This document shows positions 37,044-46,407 of a stretch of DNA of 64,000 nucleotides, one piece after another. The stretch's first letter is position 1; the number at the start of each line of letters is the position of its first letter. The stretch comes from Helicoverpa zea (lineage: Eukaryota > Arthropoda > Insecta > Lepidoptera > Noctuidae): the NCBI RefSeq assembly GCF_022581195.2, contig NC_061459.1:8804001-8868000 (forward strand), in the 5' to 3' direction. The notes below the pieces were generated by a model, which had not been told where the DNA came from, did not search any database, and saw only the letters and a list, made by a program, of their open reading frames with translations. The position numbers and the translations under genes are program-made.

Positions 37044-38957
37044 TACGACAGCAACGGCGGATCCAGGGGGTAGGTCACAAGGTCATGACCCCCCCCTGGG
37101 CCAGGTTCAGGACCTAAGAGGACTAATAATTGAAATGGTTAAACACGATGTTTTTGTTATAAGTATAAGATAATTTTTATTCCGAGTGAATAGGTAGAGT
37201 ATTTTTGCTGAAGAATTCGTGCTCGCAACGCTCGCTCTCTATTCTTTATTTACTCTTTATCCGTACCCAAAAGGAGGAAACGGGACCCTGTTACTAAGAA
37301 TCCGCTGTCCGGGTTGTCTACATTACATGCTGTATCTCATGCAGGGCCGTCTTAACCTATGGTGCAGGGTGTGCGAATAACCCGGGCGCCTCGGTCTCAG
37401 GGGCGCCGCGGGACGCCCCACCACCAGGAAATTTCGAAGAAATTACACCCGTTCGATAAGGAAGTTCCACATTGTATCAATGATACTGACAAAAAAGCCG
37501 CCTTCGCTTTGTTGGATTGATCATTTTGATAATTTTTAACTTTTAACATCCTCCAACTAAGTGAAAAAATTCTAGCTCGCTACGCTCGCGAGTAAATGAC
37601 TATGTCTGTGCTGTATTTCTGATTGTTTATTATTTTTATTGACGCACCGAATCAACGAACACAAATGGCACTCGCTCTAATCACGGTTCCTTTTTATTTG
37701 TACGTAATTCCCAGTCTGATTTGTGAGTCTTCAAACAAATAATCTAAAAAAGTTCGCGCTCGCTGCGCTCGCGGCTACTTGTTGCTTTACAATGTACTTA
37801 ATCAGGTGCTTTTGTGTCGTAGGCTCAAAAAATTTCGCGCTCGCTTCGCTCGCGCAATATGAAGTTATCAAGGCAGGATACATATAACCTTGCCTTGATA
37901 ACTTCATAAGTCAAATATAGCAAAAAATATATATTAATGGAGTCCTCAAAAACAAAACAGTTGCGCTTCCGACTGCTTGTTACTTTACAGCGGTTTTTAA
38001 AACATATAAACTTTTTGTGTCCCAAAATTAAAAAATTTGCGCGCTCGCTTCGCTCGCGCTAATTTTTACAATTACGTTGTCCTGTCTCGAATTTCATAAC
38101 TTAAATCTGGCCAACAGTTTGAGCCTACAATGATTTGGAAACATTTTAACCTACCAAAAAAGTGACTTTCGTTAGAACGTTCTTATTTATATTCCTTGTA
38201 AAGTACTTCGATCAATATGTACTACTCATAATCTTTCAATAGATACATAGATGGCGCTTGGGTGATGATTGCACCCAGGCGCTACATGAGCTAGAGACGG
38301 CCCTAATCTCATGAACCCTTACCAATAGTAAGACAATTGAAGTTTTCACAGAAAATGTTTTACTGTTGCTGCAATAAAAAACGTACGCACCCTTTTCTGC
38401 GTACACAATACTTTTCAAACGTTAAGTCTTCAACCTGAAAAAAATCTCGCGCTTGCTATGATCGCGCTTTCTTGTATTTGTGCTGTATATTTGTTATACA
38501 GCAAGAAAGCATTTTCATCTACTTTTAGTCCTCGAACTGAATAAAAATTTTCGCGCACGCTTTTTTCAATTTCGCATCTGTGATTATGTCCAAGAAATCG
38601 CGTTCGCTCAGCTCGGACCATTTTCTAGATAAAAAAAACTTTTTTAACCTTAGTCCTCGACCTGAACACAAAATTTTCGCGCTCGCTTCGCTCGCGCTTT
38701 TTTGTTTGGCACCTGTGTGTAGTATATAAATATGTACGAGAAATTGCGCTCACTCTGCTCGGGCCATTTTCTACATGAAAACACTTTTCTTAACATTCGT
38801 AAAAATTTCGAGCTCGCTCCGTACGTACTTATTGTATTTATACTACTACTTTTAATACTAAAAGAAGTATACGCTACAATATAATATTTTTTGTGACTTG
38901 ACCATGACTGGGTGACCCCCCCCTGGCGCCGAAGCTGGATCCGCCCTTGTACGACAG
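37044..38957. mobile_element. 1.9-kb hAT-type element with 8-bp TSD (outer of a nest)
   Basis: The element 37052-38949 lies between TACGACAG at 37044-37051 and 38950-38957. It starts CAACGGCGGATCCAGGGGG and ends AAGCTGGATCCGCCCTTG; the CCCCCCCTGG block also appears near both ends. It contains a complete second element (37342-38305). Its own sequence holds inverse copies of the GCGAGCG motif (about 37230, 38447, 38677 and 38812). No transposase was recognised. Confidence 0.82.
37334..38313. mobile_element. 964-bp hAT-type element nested inside the previous one
   Basis: The element 37342-38305 is flanked by ATCTCATG (37334-37341 and 38306-38313). It starts CAGGGCCGTCTTAACC and ends CTAGAGACGGCCCTA. 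It holds four inverse copies of the GCGAGCG motif (about 37567, 37755, 37832 and 38036). At 37859-37910 there is a small hairpin with 18-bp arms (TATGAAGTTATCAAGGCA and its inverse). Its left end matches, inverted, a sequence at 36680-36739 in the neighbouring element. Confidence 0.82.
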
Positions 38958-39750
38958 TGGTCATAGACAAAAATAGAAACCCATTTATATTCAAATCGTT
39001 AATCGAAATTGGGCAGTTACAATGAAATGCATTATTTTCCTTCGAGCATAAGGTAACTTTGGCTTTGTCTACTTATTAAAAGAGTGCACCAGTGTTTACT
39101 CGATAGCTTAGCTTACAAATAAGAAGGTATGAAGATATTTATAAACGGACCTGCTTAGGCCTCAAACTCGTTCGGAAGCGCGAAAGCCGTTGTGTTTATG
39201 TTTGTTCCTAAGTATCACATGATGAGTAAAAGTTGGGTATCTAAAGCCTATTGTTCTGAGCTTATGAGATTGTCTGTAATTACTCTATGATTCATGTATT
39301 GGGTATGAACTAATGTAACAAAAGATATAGTTTTTTTTCTGAAAGTTTGGTAGGCACTAACGCATTTTTTTGGAAAGATAAGAAGGTGCAATTCTTTTGC
39401 TTGCGTTTTTTTCTTGTCTTGCGTAAATTATTCCCTACTTATTATTTTAGTTTACGGATGGTGGTATTACCTAAAATACTAAGGTATTCTTAAAACGACA
39501 GTTGTTCAATATTAAATAGAAAGTTATTGCATTAGATTCAAACATATTAGGTACCCATCTGAATTAATATTATTCAAAACACTAGTATTTTACTATTGTC
39601 ACATGACAAATTACATAAGTAATTTGAAATAAGTACCTATATTTTTTAATTTGCGTAATTTAATGCACTAAAGGACGTTTCGAAAAATGGAAGCTTTGAC
39701 ACCTAAGCTGGTGACCTAAATATGCAGGTAATAAATGAACAATGGTAACG

Positions 39751-39823
39751 AAATGTTTGCACTTCACATGTTGCGGGATCAAATATTCAAATGTTTGCGG
39801 GAGCATGTGAAGTGCAAACATTT
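39751..39823. repeat. Perfect 20-bp inverted repeat, 33-base loop
   Basis: AAATGTTTGCACTTCACATG at 39751-39770 is exactly complementary to CATGTGAAGTGCAAACATTT at 39804-39823. The loop contains TTGCGGG and a further ATGTTTGCGGGAG that echoes the arm. It may be a small palindromic element or a transcribed hairpin. Confidence 0.8.
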
Positions 39824-40916
39824 ATAGGATGTGTTGTTTTCGTTAAAAGGTAGGGACCTAATTTAAAAAAAAAAACATTCTACCTATCTGACAAGTTTTA
39901 GAAAATCATTTTTTTTTGAGTTTGAATATTGTAAAAAAATAAATTAAAATCGTAATCCTTACTATACGAATTTGTATGGCCATGCCCAAAATAATTTTGG
40001 TACAAATTATTTAATGGTGAACTTTTACAAAGTTTGACTTACCATATTTCCGAGAAGTGGGTTTGTATTGAAAAGCTGCTACTTGAAAAGTATAAATTAA
40101 AAACTTTATGTTCTTGTTTATTATTCAATTACAATAAATCACTGGCACAAGAAAAAATAATTTTAATTTTCGGACATTTGACATTCGTTTCCCGCCAAAA
40201 ACATCGGTACGCATGCGCGAGGTTACCGCGCGTCGAAACTTCTGCTCACGCTCGGTTCGGGCCGCAACCGTTCACCTGCCAACCGTTTCTCCCCGGGAGA
40301 ATCAAAGCACGTAATGCGCCTTATGAAAGCAATGGCCGTGGAAGGTTAGAATTTTGTGCACTAAGACGCAGCCTACTACAGGCTTTTACTGACCGCTGAA
40401 CTGTCTCCTAGTCTACCTTGCCGTGAGGAGTGAAAGGCGCGATACAGGTCATGCTTTACTGGTCCATATTATCGCAGAAAGTCATCAGAAAATGCATTAG
40501 TGCACTAGGCCGCGTGACTAGAGTAGAGATGGACGCGGAAAAGTCGTTTCGATATTATGTCGGCGGATGGCACTAATTTTCTTACTCATGTGACTAAGAA
40601 TGAATAGCTTACTAGGTATTTCTTACGTAACATAAAATACAGAAGTATTCTAAATACTTGCTACTTATGTCTGCAGAAATATTATGGTCTACAACTAGGC
40701 AGATAGAATCATCAATGAACGTGTTTACTTGTAGTTATATTTTGGTAGGTACCTAGGTAATCAACCTAATCTAACGATGTCTTTTGTCCGGAGAAAATAT
40801 ATTTTATTAAAGTATCTACCTATCTACACACATACACTGGGCAGGTATCTACTGGACTCAGTTCGTTATGTATCATCTTGAATTAAATAAATTGAAGCAT
40901 AAATTAGGTATTTCGT

Positions 40917-41110
40917 ACTAGCTTCTGCTCGCGGCTTCGTCCGTATGGTGTGTTGATAAATAGTAGCCTATGTGTGAATCTAGGGTATCACTTGTCTTGT
41001 CTTGTGTGTCTTGGGATATCAAACTTCAACCAAATCTGTCCAGTCGTTTTAGCGTGGAAGAATAACAAACATACATTCTCACAAACCTTCACTTTTATAA
41101 TATTAGTAGA
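40917..41110 (-). mobile_element. Helitron-like remnant
   Basis: On the plus strand it begins ACTAGCTTCTGCTCGCGGCT and ends TTATAATATTAGTAGA. This is the inverse arrangement of the Lep1-like elements, with AAATCTGTCCAGTCGTTTTA in the middle. It is diverged from the copy at 27067. Confidence 0.6.
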
Positions 41111-41677
41111 ATTCGTACGAGATAATATTTTAGGTTTACCTAATTTTTGTTGTCTTCGCCGTTCTATCAAGTTGGCCCTTAAAATACCCTATCAATATAT
41201 TAATAAACAGGTAGGTATGTTATGTACAGGTAAGTGTTAGGTTTCTATATTTATATCAATTTTTTATCGTAGATATATCGATGCTCAAATAGGTTCAATG
41301 TTAATTAGTTTTAATATAGCACCTCAAATTCATTAAGACCTTTGTTGTGAAGAAATTAAACGAACACCAAAAATCATGATGTCAGATAAGCCTTGACGTA
41401 AAGTGTTATTTTTATTATTTTCATCAATGTTTAGTTTCATACATAATATACGCAATGAATTGTTTGATGATTTCATAGACGTTTTGGACTACATATCATT
41501 AGAAAGTCTCAGTTTATATGACAAAATAACTGATAATTTAATTGTTGTACTCCGTACAAAATTCAGTAAACCTCGATGCGGTGATAAGTTTTTGGTATAA
41601 TTTAGACTAAGTTACAAACCCATCTTCGAAATTCTTTGTAAAAAAAAAACTAGTAAAATATAGTAGAAGAAAGCAAC

Positions 41678-42802
41678 ATGGAAACTGCAGCAAATCCAGA
41701 AAGTGCAGAGGCACCTACAGCAACAGGAGATACTGATGAAAGTAAACCACCTGAAGAGCCTGACAAAGGAGAAACAGGTGAAGTTGGTGAAAATCAAGAA
41801 GGAGTTGAAGCGGTTGAAGGTGGTGAGGTAGTCGAGGGCGTCGAGGGAGGTGAAACAGGTGAAGCTACCGCAACAGAAGAAGTAGATGGAGAGCATGTAG
41901 AAGGCGAAGGGTTGGAGGGTGAACATGTCGAAGGGGAATTTGTTGAAGGTGAAGCTGTAGAAGGAGAACAGGTTGAGGGTGAACATGTCGAAGGAGAAGA
42001 ACAAGAGAAAGTCGAAGGAGAAGAAAAAGAGAAAGTCGAAGGGGAGGAGGAGGAGGGTTTGGGTGAACAAGTAGAAGCAGAAGAAACTGAGGACCTTGCC
42101 TTTGTACCTGAAGAAGAAGTCGAAGAAGAGCAACAGTATGTTGAAGAACCTCCTCCGGATCCTGCTGCACCTTACGGCTTTAGCGATTCAAAGGAAGCTT
42201 TAAAAGCACCTTTTTCATTACGTCCAGATCAATTAGCTGAGGTCGAACAGCTGTGGGAAATCTACCAGAATTACACTCCGGCGTATGCAGATTTGGATGG
42301 CTTCATTACTGAGAAAGAGCTCGTTTACATGCTAAAAAGTTTACTTCTTATGACTTACACAGTAGAACAATTACAGGAACTGGTAGCATATTGTTGTCGA
42401 CCGCCACATGCAAAGGGACATATATTTTATGATCAGTTTCTCAAAATGGTAACAATACGTCAAAGGGATTTCCCCATAGAAGAAGAAATTCGTTCTGCGT
42501 TACAATTTTTCGACCCAGAAAAAACAGGTATCATTGACCGAGAATATTTAAAAGAAATTTTGTCAAAACAGGGTAGCAAAATGGGTGCACGACAGTTGGA
42601 TAATCTCATTAAAGAGGTCGATATGAGCAATGACGGTACGATTGGTATAGAAGATGTTGTTGGAACAATGTGCATTGATCTAAATAAAGAAGACTTGCAA
42701 CTACTAAGAGCGGCTGTGTACCCTCCCACGGAGGACATAGGAGGGGAGAGAACTGAGGAAGCCCCGGTGGCGGTTCCAGACGATGATGAAGAAGACGATT
42801 GA
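41678..42802 (+). CDS. Intronless acidic EF-hand protein, DRC8/EFCAB2-like
   Basis: A single exon of 374 codons plus stop. Residues 1-165 are low-complexity and strongly acidic, with a VEGE-type repeat (GEHVEGEGLEGEHVEGE and variants). Residues 175-350 form a calmodulin-like body. The loops at YADLDGFITEKE and DPEKTGIIDREY lack a canonical first or last ligand. DMSNDGTIGIED keeps Asp, Ser, Asp and Gly at the calcium positions and is the best candidate site. The body ends TMCID, resembling the end of EFCAB2 (dynein regulatory complex subunit 8), a subunit of motile axonemes. An acidic tail (DDDEEDD) closes the protein. Lack of introns may mean a retrocopied gene, and testis expression would be expected. 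A poly(A) signal AATAAA is at 42853-42858. The EF-hand call is firm; the DRC8 assignment is tentative and a generic calmodulin-like protein is possible. Confidence 0.85.
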   Translation: METAANPESAEAPTATGDTDESKPPEEPDKGETGEVGENQEGVEAVEGGEVVEGVEGGETGEATATEEVDGEHVEGEGLEGEHVEGEFVEGEAVEGEQVEGEHVEGEEQEKVEGEEKEKVEGEEEEGLGEQVEAEETEDLAFVPEEEVEEEQQYVEEPPPDPAAPYGFSDSKEALKAPFSLRPDQLAEVEQLWEIYQNYTPAYADLDGFITEKELVYMLKSLLLMTYTVEQLQELVAYCCRPPHAKGHIFYDQFLKMVTIRQRDFPIEEEIRSALQFFDPEKTGIIDREYLKEILSKQGSKMGARQLDNLIKEVDMSNDGTIGIEDVVGTMCIDLNKEDLQLLRAAVYPPTEDIGGERTEEAPVAVPDDDEEDD

Positions 42803-44148
42803 GACGCACAGAGAAATCCCTTATTAAAACAATCAATCAAACTTAAAATATCAATAAAGTGTTATAATTTGTAATTTTTTTTCAATTTATTTGAAGCAAG
42901 TCATTAAAATCTGAAAAGTATGATAATATGCAAACGGCACTTTACGCTGTCCGATTGGGTGCAGTTTCATGACTGACCGATTGACCGTAAGAAGCAGCTA
43001 GTAAATCATAAATGAGTTGAAAGCGGAAAGTTAATGTTAGAAAATACTCAAAATTGGATCGCAAAGTAGATTCTGGTAAAAAAACACGATTTCAACCATA
43101 AATAAGTGTTTTTTATTTTCTTTCCTAACAGGGGCCCGATTCTCCTAATTTTACTTAAGCGACATACGATTCACGATCGACTCGATTCGACTGAGATCCA
43201 ATCCCGACTCGATTACGATTGAAGCGTATGTGGCATTCCGCTATTTTTTCTTTGAAATAAACGTTTTTATCCTTTTCTGTCATTCAATAATGAATCATTT
43301 TGTCTGCAAATGATTTACGATTGCAAAATGATTGTACAGCAAACTACCGTATAGACCAAAATCACCGAAATAGCAGACCAATCGCACACCAATCAAATGT
43401 CAATCGAATACAATTGGTCTCTTATTAGAAGCAGAATGCCCGATATGGTTAAAACTGCTATTGCGATCATATTCCGATTCGATTTCTATTCGATTTTGAC
43501 ATTATTAACTTAGGAGAATCGGGCCCCTGCTGGCTAGATGGTGCTGAACATGATAGATTACAAGGAACGGAACATCCTATCATTCAAAAGACTCTCAATA
43601 ATGTGGGTCAGTTGTACTGCAGCGTTTGCGACCTGGTCTTCTAAACTCGGCCTAGGTCTAGCCGGTCACAGCAGGGCTCACGAACGTACATATAACGAAA
43701 CGTATATTTCATCAATCATCTCACCATACCACAGACTATAGAGGGCATCGCGCTAGCGCTAGGCGAACATTTTGAAATGGCGATCGCGATGCGATGGTTA
43801 GCGTACTGCCTAGTAGCGCGATATATAAGTTCTTCAACATTTATATTAAATTCTCAAAATGTTAGAGCCATTTAGAGCGGAGTGGTAATGTCTCTAGTAG
43901 GACACTGGGTTGTTGTTCCCAGAACTCCCATTCCAAGAATTTGTGCCGTGAGTACAGCAACACTAACATGACGACCTGACATAAACAATGAATGACAATC
44001 AATGATGACAGTTGTACACTAAAGTCAGCAAAGAGTAAAGTCAGTTAAGGCTGAAGGTTAGGGGCGAATTTTATGTTTGTGTTTTTATCAGTTTATAAAT
44101 CACGCTATCTCTGAAATTAAAGTGATTTGTATTTAAGACTCGATCAAA
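42803..44148. other. Intergenic region with MITE copy
   Basis: This is the 3' UTR of the EF-hand gene, then a MITE (43131-43527). A GC-rich palindromic patch is at about 43745-43825 (CGCGCTAGCGCTAGGCG, GGCGATCGCGATGCGATGG). Presumed promoter sequence of the Ly6 gene that starts at 44149 follows. No exon was recognised. Confidence 0.5.
43131..43527 (-). mobile_element. 397-bp MITE, GGGGCCCGATTCTCCTAA ends, copy B
   Basis: Same element as 18331-18730 in the opposite orientation, with point differences. It starts GGGGCCCGATTCTCCTAATT and ends TTAGGAGAATCGGGCCCC. Here the repeats extend to CAGGGGCCC/GGGCCCCTG, a hAT-like terminus, but no matching 8-bp flanks were found. Confidence 0.75.
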
Positions 44149-45401
44149 ATGAAACATTTAATCTTGTTTTTAATCTTTGGATACTGTTTAAGTGATTGTA
44201 AGTATAAAAAAATATATACAACTATATAAGTATTGGGTGTGGTTTGACAACGAATTTTGAACACTACTACTTTGTGATTGGTTCGTATTGTAAAAAATAG
44301 GTACCGGCTCGTTGTTATATTTTTATGTATTGTATTAAAAACATAAAGTTATAAATGTCTGGAATTGCGTTTCCAAGTTATAGCGATAATAATATAAAGC
44401 TCATTTGTGTACTCGGGTACTACTTACACAAGGTATTGATATTCAAAAACTTTTGCTCATCAGGTTTAGCACTATGGTGCTATCAATGTACTGCTGCAAC
44501 CCCTGGGTGTATGGAACCATTCAACTGGCGAGGTGTAGGCTACCTTGGCAACCCATGCCCCGATGCCGAGGATATTTGTGTCAAACTTATTGAAAGGAAA
44601 GGAGGTATATAAATGTTTATAGTTATGATAGAGATATAAATTATACACAGAGTAATATCTAAAACTCATTAATTAACTTATCAAGTAAGACCTTAGTAGG
44701 TCCAGATTTGGTTATGTATAAAAAAATACTTTGACATCTAGGTATTATTGTATTTATTCTGATTAGAAATTATTAACTTTTCAGCACAAGAAGTGATAAC
44801 AAGGGATTGTTTGAGCAACTTCAGGGCTTTCAGAACTGATATTCCTGCAGACACCTATGAAGGTTGCCGCCCAGCTGCGAGGGATGTGAATCTAGCAAAC
44901 TATGTCAATAATTCCATAAAAGAACTTGATATCAAAAGGTAATTTCAGTCAAATTCTAATATACTTAATAAATGTCATATAATAATAATCTATACTTCTA
45001 GAAGCAAGTTAGAGCTTTCATTCCAAAGGGCTGGGACAGTTCAGAACAAATATTATCTTTTGAGATATTTTGTATTATTGACATTCCTAACAAATAACAA
45101 AAAGGGATTGTAACACTACAAAAATAAAAAATAATTTAGCCTTTACAAAATATGACTTGACCAGTGCAAAACCAATTTATATATTTAGTTCTTTATATTC
45201 TTACATTGTTAACAAGATTGCTTAAAATCAGATATCCGTTTGCAAATTCCGATCATTTTCATTTGTTTCAGGGACTGGTATGATGAAACTGTATGGTGTT
45301 TCTGCTTCCTCGACCACAGATGTAATGGTGCATCAAGTGTGACAACAATGGCATTACTGATCCCAGCATGCATTGTGTTTCTATTCATGAAAATGTTCTG
45401 A
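44149..45401 (+). CDS. Secreted/GPI-anchored Ly6/uPAR-family protein (4 exons)
   Basis: Exons 44149-44197, 44464-44604, 44785-44938 and 45272-45401 join in phase (474 nt, 157 aa plus stop). A signal peptide covers about residues 1-15 (MKHLILFLIFGYCLSD). The mature chain begins LWCYQCTAATPGC and contains NPCPDAEDICVKLIE, CLSNFRAFRTDIPADTYEGC and VWCFCFLDHRCNGAS. The last is the terminal CFC...CN motif of the three-finger fold. A hydrophobic C-terminus (MALLIPACIVFLFMKMF) fits a GPI-anchor signal. The protein differs from the Ly6 protein at 9486 in spacing and exon number, so the two are not recent duplicates. A role at the cell surface is expected; the specific orthologue was not determined. 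Confidence 0.88.
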
Positions 45402-46407
45402 TGTTCAGTTATTATCAATGATTGACGGTTCACCAAAAACATTTATCTGTAGTACTGAGTAAGTGAAATAGAATATTATTTGTGATTATTTAAAACGCAA
45501 TAACTTGACATGCAGCTGCAATAATGTAGAAGTGCATTATAACTAACTTTATATGAATCTCTCTATCTTCTTGAATCTTAGAAACTGTGACAGTTATGTT
45601 TAAATTAATTCATAGGAAACATATAGGTTCTAACTAAAGCAGCAAGCTTTGCAGTAGTTAAAGCTGAGTAACTACTATAAGTAGGTAAAGTTGACAAATG
45701 ATAATGTACTCGGAATAAGACATGGAAATAAGGTAATGTACTTTTTTTTTTGTACAAAGTATGTATGTATCACTGTTATATTCCAATATATGTAAAACAT
45801 TTCAGTTTATTCCAAAGAGCAAACTCATCACATTCTTTGATACCTATGACTTTACAAGTATATTTATTCATGTTTAAAGCGATATCATAATTATGAAAAG
45901 AATTCCGACCCAAAGGATTTTTAATATGTGAGTGAATTTGATAGACCTGTGACAGAGTGCATTATAAGAACATTCCAGTGTAATGTGAACTAATATCTAA
46001 ATAATTCCGTCCAACAGTTATTATACATATTGTTAGCATGTAGGCTTATTAAATAAGATATAAGTGCCTCATTGAACATTGTTCTTTTACATAAGACTGT
46101 AGTTTTGTACACAATAGTTTTTATCAAAGGATTTCTATTTTTATTGTAATGACATATATAATTAATTTGTACATTTTGTAGCAGGATTGTGTACATTTTG
46201 TAACAGATATGGGTTGTTAATAACAATGATTTAAGGCCACCAATAAAACAATTGTAAAATTAATGTGAAGTTTTTTATTTTCTAGACTTCTTTTTGTATC
46301 TTAATCTGCACACTAACGTAGACATCAGAATATAGACTACTTTTTATCTGAGTACGGGAAGTAGTTCCCTCAGGAAATGGACGAAACTGCTGGCAGCAGA
46401 TATTATT
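45402..46407. other. 3' flanks of the Ly6 and gustatory receptor genes
   Basis: AT-rich convergent intergenic region without coding signal. A Helitron-like remnant lies at about 46286-46403 (TACTTTTTATCTGAGTACGG, GAAGTAGTTCCCTCAGG). It ends 5 bp beyond the stop of the first gustatory receptor. Confidence 0.5.

Larger units (their letters stand above)
38958..41677. other. Gene-free stretch upstream of the EF-hand gene
   Basis: It contains a perfect 20-bp inverted repeat (39751-39823), a Helitron remnant (40917-41110) and a GC-rich block at about 40190-40470 (CCCGCCAAAAACATCGGTAC, CGCATGCGCGAGGTTACCGC, CGGTTCGGGCCGCAACCG). That block may be a promoter or 5'-UTR exon. A 121-aa open frame crosses it but shows no recognisable domain. 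The last 270 bases, with a 65-codon frame at 41403-41600, are probably the promoter and 5' UTR of the EF-hand gene. Confidence 0.4.

Noticed and set aside
34674..38830. GC-rich GCGAGCG words taken as CpG-island promoters
   Set aside because: They all fall inside TSD-bounded mobile elements and recur with fixed flanking text.
40034..40399. 121-codon plus-strand open frame
   Set aside because: No domain, no splice partners and a mixed AT/GC composition. It crosses a GC-rich block that may be a promoter; nothing supports translation.
41612..42170. Long minus-strand open frames (173 and 101 codons) rich in Phe, Leu or Ser
   Set aside because: They are the antisense of the GAA/GGA-rich repeat of the EF-hand gene; the composition alone keeps them open.
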